Positions 1 to 10,216 of a DNA stretch of 64,000 nt are shown here, piece after piece (within the stretch, counting starts at the first letter, position 1; each line of letters begins with the position of its first letter). This stretch comes from an uncultured Pelagibacteraceae bacterium. Its GTDB lineage: Bacteria > Pseudomonadota > Alphaproteobacteria > Pelagibacterales > Pelagibacteraceae. Under the pieces are notes generated by a model. It did not search any database and had not been told where the DNA came from. It saw only the letters and a program-made list of their open reading frames with translations. The DNA is taken from assembly GCA_902570785.1 (NCBI GenBank), contig CACFZK010000001.1, positions 1-64,000 of the forward strand. The letters are read 5' to 3'. A program made the translations under genes and the position numbers.

Positions 1-79
1 TGAAATTTCAGACGGTGTTAAAGTAAATGTAATAAAGAATACAGTCCAAAGTCATTTAAAAAAAGAAGTAAAAAAATAA
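1..79 (+). CDS. yajC: YajC C-terminus (partial)
   Basis: The window opens inside a reading frame that ends at the TAA at 77-79. The readable residues (EISDGVKVNVIKNTVQSHLKK) resemble the C-terminal end of YajC, the small membrane partner of SecDF. It lies 6 bp before secD in the same orientation, which is the usual yajC-secD-secF order, and that context carries much of the call. Only about 25 residues are present, so the membrane segment is outside the window. Confidence 0.75.
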   Translation, partial: EISDGVKVNVIKNTVQSHLKKEVKK

Positions 80-85
80 TTTTTT

Positions 86-1639
86 GTGTTAAACTTTTCA
101 AATTCGAAAGTTGTTTCAATATATTTAACATTCATTTTAATCAGTGTATTTTCACTCACTAATTTTTTAAATTTTGAAAATTCTTTTTTAAAGAAAAAAA
201 TTAATCTTGGTTTGGATTTACAGGGTGGATCTTATTTACTTTTAGAGGTTGATAGCAGTGCGTTAGAAAAAAGACGTTTACAGTCAAAAGTAATACCAAT
301 TAAAAAAGTACTTAACGAGAATTCAATTAAATTTGATAATTTTATTATTAATGACGAAATAATTGAATTTACAATAGAAGAAAGGAATTTTAAAAACATT
401 GAAAAAATACTTAATCAAAAAAGTTCAAATGAAATTAATGTTTTTTTAGATAAATATAATTCATTCGAATTAGATTACATAATAAAAAATAATTTAGTAA
501 ATATATATTTGTCTAAATATGGGGTTATTAATCTTCGTTCAGCTGCTGTCGACCAATCCATTGAGATTGTTAGAAGACGTATCGATGAAATTGGTACCAA
601 AGAACCATCTATTCTTAAAAGAGGAAATAATCGTATTTTGGTTGAACTTCCTGGTATTAAGGATCCAGAAAGAATAAAAGAATTACTTGGTAAAACAGCT
701 GAGCTATCATTTAGATTGGTTACCAAAGACAATATCGAATTTGGTAGTGAAAAATTTATTATTACTGATACGCAAGAAGAAATATCTGTAAGTAAAAGAA
801 TAATTTTAAGTGGAGAAAACTTAATTGATGCTCAGCCAAAATTCGACAATTTAAATAATCAACCCATTGTTTCTTTTTCATTGGATAGATTGGGCTCTCA
901 AAGATTTGGTAGAGTAACGAGTGATAATATTGGTAAAAGATTAGCTATAATTCTCGACAACGAGGCAATAAGCGCACCAGTTATTCAAGATTCGATTACC
1001 GGTGGAAATGGAACGATATCTGGCAATTTTACTTTTCAAACAGCTACTGATTTGGCTTTACTATTGAGGTCAGGTGCATTACCCACACCATTAAATGTTG
1101 TTGAGGAAAGAACTGTTGGACCTGATTTAGGAAAAGATTCCATTGAAGCTGGTATTGTTTCGTTAATAATCGGCTTTCTACTAGTTGTTTTATTTATGTC
1201 ATTTAAATATAAACTCTTTGGTATAATTGCCAATATCTCATTGATTTCTAATCTTTTAATGTTAATGGGTATTTTAACATTATTAGAAGCAACCTTAACA
1301 CTACCCGGTATTGCAGGTGTAATTCTTACTGTAGGCATGGCCGTTGATGCAAATGTGCTTATTTTTGAACGTATTAAAGAAGAATTAAAAGGTGAAAATT
1401 CTAATATTCAGGCATTTGACTCTGGTTTTAAAAAGTCGATAGTAACAATTCTTGATGCAAATATAACTACGTTAATTGCTTCAATCATCTTATTTATATT
1501 TGGATCGGGTCCTGTCAAAGGTTTTGCTGTAACACTATCTATTGGATTGATTACAACTCTGTTTTCTGCATATTTTATATCAAGACATCTTACATCCAGA
1601 ATTGTTTTTAAAAATAGAGATAACAAAATTACAATATGA
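86..1639 (+). CDS. secD: Protein translocase subunit SecD
   Basis: SecD is an inner-membrane RND-type protein that helps the SecYEG channel release exported proteins on the periplasmic side, using the proton motive force. The 517-residue product has one N-terminal membrane segment (about residues 8-27), then the conserved LGLDLQGGSYLLLEVD motif, a periplasmic P1 domain (VRRRIDEIGTKEP, VELPGI), and a C-terminal block of about five membrane helices carrying GMAVDANVLIFERIKEE. The start is GTG at 86, directly behind yajC. The stop overlaps the secF start by 4 bp (ATGA), so the two are translationally coupled. Length is slightly short for the family, as usual in compact genomes. Confidence 0.96.
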   Translation: MLNFSNSKVVSIYLTFILISVFSLTNFLNFENSFLKKKINLGLDLQGGSYLLLEVDSSALEKRRLQSKVIPIKKVLNENSIKFDNFIINDEIIEFTIEERNFKNIEKILNQKSSNEINVFLDKYNSFELDYIIKNNLVNIYLSKYGVINLRSAAVDQSIEIVRRRIDEIGTKEPSILKRGNNRILVELPGIKDPERIKELLGKTAELSFRLVTKDNIEFGSEKFIITDTQEEISVSKRIILSGENLIDAQPKFDNLNNQPIVSFSLDRLGSQRFGRVTSDNIGKRLAIILDNEAISAPVIQDSITGGNGTISGNFTFQTATDLALLLRSGALPTPLNVVEERTVGPDLGKDSIEAGIVSLIIGFLLVVLFMSFKYKLFGIIANISLISNLLMLMGILTLLEATLTLPGIAGVILTVGMAVDANVLIFERIKEELKGENSNIQAFDSGFKKSIVTILDANITTLIASIILFIFGSGPVKGFAVTLSIGLITTLFSAYFISRHLTSRIVFKNRDNKITI

Positions 1640-2538
1640 TTAATAACTATAATTTTGAACAAAAATTTAAATTAGCAAACATCTCGTCAATGATTCTAGT
1701 TTTATTGAGCATTTTGATGATTTTGTTTAAAGGTTTAAATTTTGGAATTGACTTTAAAGGTGGAACATTAATGGAATTGAGATGTGACTCAACCAATATC
1801 CAAATTAGTGATGTGCGATCATCTTTTAATCAGCTCGATCTGGGAGATATTAATGTTAAAGAGTTTGGAAAAAAAGGAGACTATCTTATTAAGTTTGAGA
1901 GAAAAAGTTTTGACGATAAAATTAATATTAAAACTATCAAGGAGAAAGTTGCAAATGAACTTCAAGGAAATGTTGATTTTAGAAGAGTAGAAAATGTTGG
2001 TCCCAAGGTAAGCAAAGAACTTTTAGAGTCAGGTCTTTTAGCGATATCTTTGGCATTATCAGCAATGTTATTTTATATTTGGGTAAGATTTGAATGGCAA
2101 TTCAGTATAGGATCAATAATTGCAATTTTTCATGATGTTTTAATCACGATTGGTTTATTCTCTTTATTGTCACTTGAAATAAACTTATCAATTGTTGCAG
2201 CCGTCCTAACCATAGTGGGATATTCTATGAATGATACTGTTGTAATCTATGATCGTATCCGCGAAAACTTAAATAAATATTCAAGTTTAAAAATCGGTGA
2301 AATTTCAAATAAATCAATAAATGAAACTTTATCTAGAACTATTATTACTTCATCAACCACTTTGTTGGCTTTAATTTCAATCTTTATTCTTGGTGGTGAA
2401 ATTTTAAAAGGTTTTTCACTTGCAATGATTATTGGAGTTATTATTGGTACTTATTCATCAATTTTTGTAGCTAGTCCAATACTAAAGTATTTTAATGTGT
2501 CTTTTAAAACCATTTCAAAGGAAAAAGAAAAAAATTAA
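1636..2538 (+). CDS. secF: Protein translocase subunit SecF
   Basis: SecF is the second half of the SecDF membrane complex that assists protein export. The 300-residue protein has an N-terminal helix, the GIDFKGGTLMELR motif near residue 38, a small periplasmic domain, and five C-terminal helices with YSMNDTVVIYDRIREN near residue 195. Its ATG overlaps the secD stop by 4 bp. The 3' end overlaps the stop of the convergent puuD-like gene by 4 bp, leaving no room for a separate terminator. Confidence 0.96.
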   Translation: MINNYNFEQKFKLANISSMILVLLSILMILFKGLNFGIDFKGGTLMELRCDSTNIQISDVRSSFNQLDLGDINVKEFGKKGDYLIKFERKSFDDKINIKTIKEKVANELQGNVDFRRVENVGPKVSKELLESGLLAISLALSAMLFYIWVRFEWQFSIGSIIAIFHDVLITIGLFSLLSLEINLSIVAAVLTIVGYSMNDTVVIYDRIRENLNKYSSLKIGEISNKSINETLSRTIITSSTTLLALISIFILGGEILKGFSLAMIIGVIIGTYSSIFVASPILKYFNVSFKTISKEKEKN

Positions 2539-3134
2539 TAAAGATTTTGTGCTATAACCATCGTCATTAGCATCGGCAATGAAAGCAGTGTGTTAACCCT
2601 AGAAGTGATAACAGCAATTTTTGCATGTTTGGGTTTATCTTCAGCAGGACATTCAACTATCCCTAAAACTTTTTTTTGATTAGGCCAAATAATAAACCAC
2701 ACATTAAAAGCCATTATTATTCCTAACCACATACCAATACCAATAGCTGTATTTTTGCCACCAGTTCCAATACCAAGAATCATTGCGTCATGTACATAGC
2801 CATTTAAATATGCAACAACCAAACCAGTTACTATTGTAGCTAAAGCTGCCCACCGAAAATAAAATAAAACTGCAGGTGCAATAATTTTTGTAATTGCAGG
2901 TTTTTGTTCATCAGTGAACTTAGGCATATTTGGTATTTGAACAAAATTTAAATACCACAGCAATCCAATCCACATTATTCCAACCACAACATGCAAATAT
3001 CTAAACAACCAGCTCCAAAATAGTCTATCAAATGCCCAGTCTCCACCAGCAAAAAAAAGCCCTACGAACAACAAAATAGCTAATATAGCTGAAAGATGAA
3101 TAGTTTTTGAAAGTGATTGTAAAATGCTAACCAT
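2535..3134 (-). CDS. Urate hydroxylase PuuD-like membrane protein
   Basis: The 199-residue protein matches the membrane part of the PuuD / Urate_ox_N family. It has about five hydrophobic helices and conserved motifs such as WLFRYLHVVVGIMWIGLLWY and a histidine in the first helix region. Family members with a C-terminal cytochrome c domain oxidise urate to 5-hydroxyisourate. That domain is absent here and there is no CxxCH motif, so the electron acceptor and even the substrate are uncertain. The gene stands alone between secF (convergent) and uvrA (upstream, same strand). Membership of the family is well supported; a role in purine catabolism is inferred from the family only. Confidence 0.7.
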   Translation of the reverse strand: MVSILQSLSKTIHLSAILAILLFVGLFFAGGDWAFDRLFWSWLFRYLHVVVGIMWIGLLWYLNFVQIPNMPKFTDEQKPAITKIIAPAVLFYFRWAALATIVTGLVVAYLNGYVHDAMILGIGTGGKNTAIGIGMWLGIIMAFNVWFIIWPNQKKVLGIVECPAEDKPKHAKIAVITSRVNTLLSLPMLMTMVIAQNLY

Positions 3135-3161
3135 AAATTATTATAACATAAAATTTAAATT

Positions 3162-6038
3162 TCATGCTGTTTTTTTCATTTTATTGTTAATAAGGTTTTT
3201 AAGAAATTTTCCTGTATAACTGCCCTCAATTTGCACGATTTTTTCGGGTGGACCCTCTGCAATAATTCTTCCACCATCCGAGCCACCTTCAGGACCCATA
3301 TCAACAATCCAATCTGCTGTTTTTATTACATCCAAGTTATGTTCTATGACGATGACTGTATTACCCGTGTTTACAAAAGCCCTCAATATTTCTAGTAGTT
3401 TTTTTATATCATGTGAGTGTAAACCGGTTGTAGGTTCATCAAGAATATAAAGTGTCCTCCCTGTAGATCGTTTCGATAATTCTTTAGCTAATTTAATTCT
3501 TTGTGCTTCCCCACCTGATAGAGTTGTGGCCTGTTGACCAATTTTAATATAACCTAAACCAACATGTTTTAAGGTTAATAATTTTGAATATATTGTTGGT
3601 ATATTTTCAAAAAAAACACAACCTTCTTCCACAGTCATATCCAAAACTTCTGCTATATTTTTATTTTTAAATTTTATTTCTAAAGTTTCTCTATTATATC
3701 TTGTACCTTTGCAAGCATCGCATGGAATATACACATCTGGTAAAAAGTGCATTTCGTATGTTATTACACCGTCACCTTCGCATGTCTCACATCTTCCACC
3801 TCTTACATTAAAAGAATATCTTCCAGGTTTATAACCTCTTGTTTTTGACTCAGGTAAATTTGCAAACCAATCTCTGATTGGACCAAATGCGCCGGTATAG
3901 GTTGCTGGGTTCGATCTTGGCGTACGCCCAATTGGTGATTGATCAATATCAATAACTTTGTCGATTAACTCAGTACCTCTATAGTTTTTAAATGACTTTG
4001 GTAATTTTCGTGATTTATTATTATTAAGTAATAAATTTAGTGCGTTGAAAAGCGTTTGCAGTACCAATGTTGATTTACCGCTACCAGAAACACCAGTAAC
4101 ACAAGTTAAAGTTCCTATGGGAACTTTCAAATCCACCTTTTGTAAATTATTACCAGTTGCACCTAAAATTTCTAAAAACCTTCCATTTTTTGCAGTTTTC
4201 CTTTTTTTTGGCACTTCAATTACTTTATTACCTGATAAATAATTTCCAGTTATACTTTCTTTAGTTTCAATAATTTTTTTTAATGTGCCTTCTGCTGTAA
4301 TTGTACCACCATTTATACCTGCTTCGGGACCCAGATCTACAATATGATCCGCGCTCTCCATTGTTTCAACATCATGTTCAACAACTATTACTGTGTTTCC
4401 TAAATCTCTAAGTCTTTTTAAAGCTGCAATTAGTTTTTTGTTATCTCTTTGATGTAAGCCGATAGAAGGTTCGTCCAAAACATATAAAACACCTGTCAAA
4501 CCCGAACCAATTTGAGAAGCCAATCTTATTCTTTGTGATTCTCCACCTGAAAGAGTTCCAGACTCTCTAGATAAAGTTAGATAATTTAAACCAACATTAA
4601 GTAAAAAATTCAATCTTTCATTAATTTCTTTCAGGATATGTTGTGCAATTTTTTTATCTCTTAGAGTCAGAATTTTATCTAAATTATCAAACCATTTTTG
4701 TGCATCTTCAATTGAAAATCTTGTAACTTCACTAATATTTAATTTATTAACTTTTACGCAAAGAGCCTCATCTTTTAATCTCATACCTTTACACTTGTCA
4801 CAACTCGTTTCGCTTTGGTATTGAGATATTTCTTCTCTTTTCCAATCACTGTCAGTTTCTAAGTATCTTCTCTCTAAATTATTAATTACACCCTCAAAAG
4901 TTTTCTTGGTATCATATTTCTCATAACCATCATCATAATGAAATTTTATTTCATCTTCATCTGATCCGTATAAAATTATATCTTGAATTTTTTTAGGTAA
5001 TTTTTTCCATTTAGTATCAAGGTCAAATTTATAATGTTTTGCTATAGATGCTAAAGTTTGAGCATAGTACATGGATGAGGATTTTGCCCAAGGTTCAATA
5101 CAGCCATCTGCAATACTTTTGTTTTTATCTGATACAACTAAATTAGCATCAACATTAAGATTGTGACCTATACCCTCACATTCTTCACAAGCACCAAAGG
5201 GACTATTAAATGAAAAAAGTCGAGGTTCTATTTCCTCAATTGTAAAACCACTTTCTGGACAAGAAAATTTAGATGAAAAAGTTATACTTTCCTTCTTTCT
5301 AAATTTCTTTGGAATTGTCTCGTTTTCATATTCTGCAATAAGTAAGCCATCTGATAATTTTAAAGCTGTTTCAATACTGTCAGCCAACCTATTTCCTAAT
5401 TTAGAATTTAAAACTATTCTATCAACTACAATTGATATGTCGTGTTTAACCTTTTTATTTAAATTTGGAAAATCATCTATATCATAGTACTCACCATCAA
5501 CTTTAATTTTTTGAAATCCTCTCTTTTTGTAATTTGAAATATCTTTTTTATATTCACCTTTTCTTCCTCTCACTACAGGTGACAAAAGGAAAATAGTTGA
5601 ACTTTTAGGTAGAGCTTTTACCTTATCAACCATATCACTCGCGGATTGCGAAACTATTGGTTTACCTGTAAATGGAGAATAAGGGATTCCAATTCTTGCA
5701 TAAAGAACTCTCATATAATCATAAATTTCAGTTACAGTTGCAACTGTAGACCTTGGATTTTTGGGAGCATTTTTTTGTTCTATTGAAATAGCGGGACTTA
5801 ACCCCTCTATTAAATCAACATTTGGTTTTTTCATTTTATCCAAAAATTGTCTAGCGTAAGCAGAAAGACTTTCTACATATCTTCTTTGGCCTTCTGCATA
5901 AATTGTATCAAAAGCAAGAGATGATTTTCCAGATCCTGATAAACCAGTTATTACTACTAATTTATCCTTTGGAATTTCCAAGGAGATGTTTTTTAAGTTG
6001 TGCTCTTTAGCCCCTTTAATCAATATCTTTTTCAACAT
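3162..6038 (-). CDS. uvrA: Excinuclease ABC subunit UvrA
   Basis: UvrA is the damage-recognition ATPase of nucleotide excision repair. It dimerises, scans DNA with UvrB and loads it at lesions. The protein has the tandem ABC ATPase architecture: a first Walker A ([14 protein letters not shown]) near residue 35, zinc-finger CxxC pairs (CPESG..CEECEG, CDKCKG), ABC signature LSGGESQRI, a second Walker A ([11 protein letters not shown]) and [13 protein letters not shown] prefer ATG at 6038 ([15 protein letters not shown]), which matches the family N-terminus and gives 958 residues. The ORF track begins at an in-frame GTG at 6047. It is divergent from ssb, and the shared intergenic region holds a perfect palindrome (see separate entry). 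Confidence 0.96.
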   Translation of the reverse strand: MLKKILIKGAKEHNLKNISLEIPKDKLVVITGLSGSGKSSLAFDTIYAEGQRRYVESLSAYARQFLDKMKKPNVDLIEGLSPAISIEQKNAPKNPRSTVATVTEIYDYMRVLYARIGIPYSPFTGKPIVSQSASDMVDKVKALPKSSTIFLLSPVVRGRKGEYKKDISNYKKRGFQKIKVDGEYYDIDDFPNLNKKVKHDISIVVDRIVLNSKLGNRLADSIETALKLSDGLLIAEYENETIPKKFRKKESITFSSKFSCPESGFTIEEIEPRLFSFNSPFGACEECEGIGHNLNVDANLVVSDKNKSIADGCIEPWAKSSSMYYAQTLASIAKHYKFDLDTKWKKLPKKIQDIILYGSDEDEIKFHYDDGYEKYDTKKTFEGVINNLERRYLETDSDWKREEISQYQSETSCDKCKGMRLKDEALCVKVNKLNISEVTRFSIEDAQKWFDNLDKILTLRDKKIAQHILKEINERLNFLLNVGLNYLTLSRESGTLSGGESQRIRLASQIGSGLTGVLYVLDEPSIGLHQRDNKKLIAALKRLRDLGNTVIVVEHDVETMESADHIVDLGPEAGINGGTITAEGTLKKIIETKESITGNYLSGNKVIEVPKKRKTAKNGRFLEILGATGNNLQKVDLKVPIGTLTCVTGVSGSGKSTLVLQTLFNALNLLLNNNKSRKLPKSFKNYRGTELIDKVIDIDQSPIGRTPRSNPATYTGAFGPIRDWFANLPESKTRGYKPGRYSFNVRGGRCETCEGDGVITYEMHFLPDVYIPCDACKGTRYNRETLEIKFKNKNIAEVLDMTVEEGCVFFENIPTIYSKLLTLKHVGLGYIKIGQQATTLSGGEAQRIKLAKELSKRSTGRTLYILDEPTTGLHSHDIKKLLEILRAFVNTGNTVIVIEHNLDVIKTADWIVDMGPEGGSDGGRIIAEGPPEKIVQIEGSYTGKFLKNLINNKMKKTA

Positions 6039-6068
6039 TTTTTTCACACTTTAAAACAGAATGAGCTT

Positions 6069-6087
6069 ATATTTACAATGTAAATAT
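6069..6087. promoter_or_regulatory. 19-bp perfect palindrome between uvrA and ssb
   Basis: ATATTTACA-A-TGTAAATAT is a perfect 9-1-9 dyad in the divergent uvrA/ssb intergenic region. It lies 31 bp before the uvrA ATG and 42 bp before the ssb ATG. A shared SOS operator is known at the uvrA-ssb position in Escherichia coli. This motif is neither the enterobacterial nor the alphaproteobacterial (GTTCN7GTTC) LexA box, so the cognate regulator is unknown. The dyad is directly visible; the operator role is inference. Confidence 0.5.
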
Positions 6088-6108
6088 GCTATAGTTATTT
6101 TTTATCAA

Positions 6109-6114
6109 TATAAT
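6109..6114 (+). promoter_or_regulatory. Candidate -10 box for ssb
   Basis: A consensus TATAAT sits 14 bp upstream of the ssb ATG. A -35 element at the right spacing is weak. If it is used, the ssb transcript would have a leader of only about 8 nt. In DNA this AT-rich, chance matches are common, so the call is tentative. Confidence 0.35.
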
Positions 6115-6128
6115 AAATCTAAGTTATT

Positions 6129-6587
6129 ATGTCAGGAAGTTTAAACAAGGTTCAACTAATAGGAAGATTGGGAGCAGACCCAGAAATCAAGCAAATGGTT
6201 AATGGTAAAAACGTCGCAAGGTTGAGTATTGCCACTAGTCAATCCTGGAAAGATAAATCGACAGGTGAAAAAAAAGAAAAAACGGAATGGCATAGAGTTG
6301 TGATTTTTAATGAGGGATTAGTGAGTATAGTTCAACAATATTTAAAAAAAGGTGCAAATGTTTATTTAGAGGGTCAGTTGAGCACAAGAAAGTGGAGAGA
6401 CGAAAAATTAGGACAAGACAAGTATTCAACGGAGGTAGTTTTACAAGGATTTAATTCATCCTTAACAATGTTAGGTGGTAATAACCAATCCATCAAAAAT
6501 TCTGAAAATAACAAAGATAAAAGTAATTTACCAAACGACCAAATTTCACAAGAAAATCCAGACCTAGACGACGAAATTCCATTTTAA
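6129..6587 (+). CDS. ssb: Single-stranded DNA-binding protein
   Basis: SSB coats single-stranded DNA during replication and repair and recruits partner proteins through its acidic tail. The 152-residue protein has an OB fold at residues 1-110, beginning [21 protein letters not shown] and including TEWHRVVIF and [12 protein letters not shown] polar linker rich in N, S and K leads to the acidic tip DLDDEIPF. Length is normal. It is followed 4 bp later by gyrA in the same direction. Confidence 0.96.
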   Translation: MSGSLNKVQLIGRLGADPEIKQMVNGKNVARLSIATSQSWKDKSTGEKKEKTEWHRVVIFNEGLVSIVQQYLKKGANVYLEGQLSTRKWRDEKLGQDKYSTEVVLQGFNSSLTMLGGNNQSIKNSENNKDKSNLPNDQISQENPDLDDEIPF

Positions 6588-6591
6588 TCAA

Positions 6592-9165
6592 ATGCAAAAA
6601 TCAGAGATTAAAAATAGCAATATACCTAAATCTATTTTAGTTCATCAAGAAATGAGCTCGTCATATTTATCATATGCGATGAGTGTAATTGTTAGTAGAG
6701 CATTACCCGATGTAAGAGACGGTCTTAAACCTGTACATAGAAGAATAATATATGCAATGTACAAAGGAGGATATGACTGGAGCAGACCTTTTAGAAAATC
6801 CGCAAGAATTGTTGGTGACGTAATAGGTAAATATCATCCACACGGAGACCAAGCTGTTTACGATGCGCTTGTTAGATTGGTTCAAGATTTTTCGATGAGC
6901 TTACCCTTAATACAAGGTCAAGGTAATTTTGGATCAATAGACGGTGACCCTCCAGCCGCAATGAGATATACTGAAACAAAACTTTCTAAAGTTGCCCAAT
7001 TTTTAACGGACGGTCTTGAAAAAAATACAATTGATTATAGAAATAATTACGATGATACAGAGAAGGAGCCAGTAGTTCTTCCTTCACACTATCCAAATTT
7101 ATTAGTAAATGGAGCTGGTGGTATTGCCGTAGGTATGGCTACAAGTATACCACCACATAATTTAGGCGAGGTTATAAGCGGTACAATAGATTTAATAAAA
7201 AATAGAGATATAACAATATCTCAATTAATGAAACATATTCCCGGACCAGATTTTCCAACGGGCGGAATAATCATTGGTAAAGATATTATTAAACAAGGAT
7301 ATAATAAAGGAAGAGGTTCATTTAAAATAAGAGGTGAAATAGGTGAGGAGTCACTTAAAAATGGCAAATCAAGATTGATTTTAAAGTCAATTCCTTATCA
7401 AGTGAACAAATCCATTTTAAATGAAAAGATTGCAGAACTTTCTAGAGAAAAAAAAATTGAGGGTATCAGCGATATTAGAGATGAATCTAATCGCGATGGT
7501 ATTAGAGTTGTCATTGACCTTAGAAGAGGTGTTGAACCAGAAACAATAAAAAGGCAACTTTATAAGTTAACCTCTATAGAGTCATCTTTTGGTTTTAATA
7601 CCTTGGCAATTGTAAATGGAAGACCAAAAGTATTAAATTTAAAAGAATTTATTTCTGAGTTTGTTGATTTTAGAGAAAAAACTGTTGTAAGAAGAATTAA
7701 ATTTGATTTAAAAAAAACGGAAGAAAGAGCACATATTTTAATTGGTATCGCAACTGCCGTTGAAAACATCGATGCAATAATAAAAATTATTAAATCATCT
7801 AAAGATACTGAAGCAGCAAAAAAAAATCTGATAAATAAAAAATGGACTGTCAAAAAAAGTACAAAGCTTATATCTTTGATTGAAAAAAAACAGTCTGTCA
7901 CTAAATATCAACTTAGCAATCAACAAGTTGATTCAATATTAGAACTAAGATTACAAAAACTTACAGCTTTTGGAATTTCTGAAATTGAAACAGAAATTAA
8001 AAAGCTTTCTGAACAAATTATATATTTTAATAAACTACTTAAATCAAAAAAGGAATTATTTGCTTTAATTATAAAAGAATTGGAAGAAATAAAATCTAAA
8101 TTTTCTGTTCAAAGAAGGACTAAAATTATTGATGCTGTTTTAAATTATAATATTGAGGAAACAATTCAAAAAGAGTCTGTGGTTATAAATTTAACTAATC
8201 AAGGTTATATTAAAAGAGGTTCACTTGCTGCTGTTAAAACTCAAAAAAGAGGTGGAAAAGGTAAGACCGGTATTACAACAAGAGATGAGGATTTTGTTGT
8301 TAGAATTTTGTCAGGTAATTCCCACAGTCAAGTTTTGTTTTTTTCATCGCAAGGTTTAGCTTATAAACTTAAAGCGTGGAAAATACCAAAAGGAAGTTTA
8401 AATTCTAAAGGAAAATCCTTATTTAATCTTTTACCTTTAAAAACTAATCAATCAATTACATCAACTATGATTTTGCCCGATAATGAAGATGAGTGGAAAA
8501 AACTTTATGTTGTTTTTGCGACGAGCAGCGGCAAAGTGAGAAAAAATTCTTTAGTAGATTTTTTAAATATTAATGCGAGTGGAAAAATTGCAATGAAACT
8601 TGATGAAAATGATAAAATTATTGGAGTTGAAAAATGTCGTGAGGATCAAGACATCATTTTGGGGACTAAATTTGGAAAGTGCATTCGCTTTATGTCAAAA
8701 AAATTAAGACTATTTAAAGGAAGATCTTCAAAAGGAATAAGGGGTATTGATTTATCAGAAAAAGACTCGGTCATGTCCCTCTCCGTTGTTGACAATAATA
8801 AAGAAACTCAAGCCCTAATTAAAAAGAATGGAGCTAAAAAAGAAAATCTAGATAAATTTATATTATCTATTACAGAAAATGGTTACGGTAAAAGAACCTC
8901 TTATCATGATTTTAGAGTAACAAATAGAGGTGGGAAAGGTATCATAGGCATAATCAATTCAGCAAGAAACGGAAATGTAACTTCAACAATTATCGTATCA
9001 AATGAAGACGAAATAATTTTATCAACTGATAAAGGTAGGGTTATTAGATGTTCTGTAAAAGAAATAAGAATTGCTGGTAGAAATACACAAGGTGTAAGGA
9101 TAATCAAGTTATCAGGAGAGGAAAAAGTTGTTTCTGCTATAAAAATTGATGATAATATTTTGTAA
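6592..9165 (+). CDS. gyrA: DNA gyrase subunit A
   Basis: GyrA is the breakage-reunion subunit of DNA gyrase, which introduces negative supercoils. Of 857 residues, the N-terminal winged-helix/tower region carries the catalytic tyrosine Y126 in AAMRYTE. The C-terminal beta-pinwheel starts after the coiled coil and contains the GyrA-box [10 protein letters not shown] near residue 555. The quinolone-resistance-determining segment reads [10 protein letters not shown], so the position equal to E. coli Ser83 is Gln86. The DNA-entry arginines ([18 protein letters not shown]) are intact. The stop overlaps coaD. Confidence 0.97.
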   Translation: MQKSEIKNSNIPKSILVHQEMSSSYLSYAMSVIVSRALPDVRDGLKPVHRRIIYAMYKGGYDWSRPFRKSARIVGDVIGKYHPHGDQAVYDALVRLVQDFSMSLPLIQGQGNFGSIDGDPPAAMRYTETKLSKVAQFLTDGLEKNTIDYRNNYDDTEKEPVVLPSHYPNLLVNGAGGIAVGMATSIPPHNLGEVISGTIDLIKNRDITISQLMKHIPGPDFPTGGIIIGKDIIKQGYNKGRGSFKIRGEIGEESLKNGKSRLILKSIPYQVNKSILNEKIAELSREKKIEGISDIRDESNRDGIRVVIDLRRGVEPETIKRQLYKLTSIESSFGFNTLAIVNGRPKVLNLKEFISEFVDFREKTVVRRIKFDLKKTEERAHILIGIATAVENIDAIIKIIKSSKDTEAAKKNLINKKWTVKKSTKLISLIEKKQSVTKYQLSNQQVDSILELRLQKLTAFGISEIETEIKKLSEQIIYFNKLLKSKKELFALIIKELEEIKSKFSVQRRTKIIDAVLNYNIEETIQKESVVINLTNQGYIKRGSLAAVKTQKRGGKGKTGITTRDEDFVVRILSGNSHSQVLFFSSQGLAYKLKAWKIPKGSLNSKGKSLFNLLPLKTNQSITSTMILPDNEDEWKKLYVVFATSSGKVRKNSLVDFLNINASGKIAMKLDENDKIIGVEKCREDQDIILGTKFGKCIRFMSKKLRLFKGRSSKGIRGIDLSEKDSVMSLSVVDNNKETQALIKKNGAKKENLDKFILSITENGYGKRTSYHDFRVTNRGGKGIIGIINSARNGNVTSTIIVSNEDEIILSTDKGRVIRCSVKEIRIAGRNTQGVRIIKLSGEEKVVSAIKIDDNIL

Positions 9166-9659
9166 TGAATAGAATTGGTATATATCCAGGAACTTTTGAT
9201 CCAATAACTTTTGGACACGTAGATATTATAAAAAAGTCTTTGAAAATTGTAGATAAACTTGTTGTTGCTATTTCAGACTCTTCAGATAAGGACTACTTAT
9301 TTTCAACAGATGAAAGAATGGAAATTCTAAAAAAATCGTTATTTAAAGATTTAAGACTCAAAAAAAATAAAATTCACATCGTTTCATTTGAAAATCTTAC
9401 TGTAAAACTATGTAAAAAATTTAAAGCATCGATCATTATCCGTGGATTAAGAGCTGTATCTGATTTTGAATACGAGTTTCAATTAGCCGGGATGAATAAA
9501 AAACTTGATGATAAAATTGAAACTATTTTTTTAATGTCAAGTATAGAAAATGAGATTATTTCATCAAAATTTGTAAAAGAAGTTGGCAAACTCAAAGGAG
9601 ATCTAAAGAAATTCGTTTCAAAATCTGTTATTAAAGCAATTAAAAATAAACTTGAATGA
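9165..9659 (+). CDS. coaD: Phosphopantetheine adenylyltransferase
   Basis: CoaD transfers AMP from ATP to 4'-phosphopantetheine, the penultimate step of coenzyme A synthesis. The 164-residue protein has the nucleotidyltransferase motif YPGTFDPITFGHVDII at the N-terminus (TFGH corresponds to the T/HxGH motif), IIRGLRAVSDFEYEFQLAGMN in the middle and an SSKFVKEV variant of the C-terminal ISSTxxR motif. The ATG overlaps the last base of gyrA, and the stop overlaps the next gene by 4 bp, so it is part of a gyrA-coaD-ppi-tgt string. Confidence 0.95.
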   Translation: MNRIGIYPGTFDPITFGHVDIIKKSLKIVDKLVVAISDSSDKDYLFSTDERMEILKKSLFKDLRLKKNKIHIVSFENLTVKLCKKFKASIIIRGLRAVSDFEYEFQLAGMNKKLDDKIETIFLMSSIENEIISSKFVKEVGKLKGDLKKFVSKSVIKAIKNKLE

Positions 9660-10213
9660 AAAAAATACTTTTAATATTTGTAATTACTATATTTACAAAT
9701 TTAAAATTAATGGCCATGGAAAATAAAATTCTAATTAAACTTGATTACGGCATTGTTGAAATTGAACTTTTCAACGATAGTGCACCTCAACATGTTGAGA
9801 GAATTTTAACTCTTTCTAAAAATAAAGAATATGATGGCGTTGTTTTTCATAGAGTTATAGAAGGTTTTATGGCTCAAACAGGAGATGTTGAATTTGGCAA
9901 TTCAAATAAAGATAATTTTAATTTAGATAGGGTGGGGACAGGATCATCTTCATTTCCAGATCTTAAATCTGAATTTAATAATATACCACACGAAAGAGGA
10001 ACCGTATCTATGGCAAGATCGTCAAACCCCAATAGTGGTAATAGTCAATTTTTTATTTGTCTTGAGGCAGCTCCCCATTTAGATAGACAATATACTGTTT
10101 TTGGAAAAGTTATTAAGGGTATGGAGTTTGTTGATAAAATTAAAAAAGGAGATGGTCCAAATGGAATGGTATCTAATCCTGATAAAATTATAAGTATATC
10201 TATCAAAAAATAG
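9656..10213 (+). CDS. Cyclophilin-type peptidyl-prolyl isomerase
   Basis: The 185-residue protein is a cyclophilin, catalysing cis-trans isomerisation of Xaa-Pro bonds. Core motifs are FHRVIEGFMAQTGD and SNPNSGNSQFFICL. An N-terminal hydrophobic stretch (KKILLIFVITIFTNLKLMA) looks like a signal peptide, so a periplasmic role in folding exported proteins is likely. It sits between coaD and tgt, with a 4-bp overlap upstream and a 3-bp gap downstream. The alphaproteobacterial linkage of ppi genes to queuosine genes is familiar. Confidence 0.9.
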   Translation: MKKILLIFVITIFTNLKLMAMENKILIKLDYGIVEIELFNDSAPQHVERILTLSKNKEYDGVVFHRVIEGFMAQTGDVEFGNSNKDNFNLDRVGTGSSSFPDLKSEFNNIPHERGTVSMARSSNPNSGNSQFFICLEAAPHLDRQYTVFGKVIKGMEFVDKIKKGDGPNGMVSNPDKIISISIKK

Positions 10214-10216
10214 TTA

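Noticed and set aside
1036-1338. 100-residue minus-strand ORF within secD
   Set aside because: Shadow of the secD reading frame with no family pattern or start signal.
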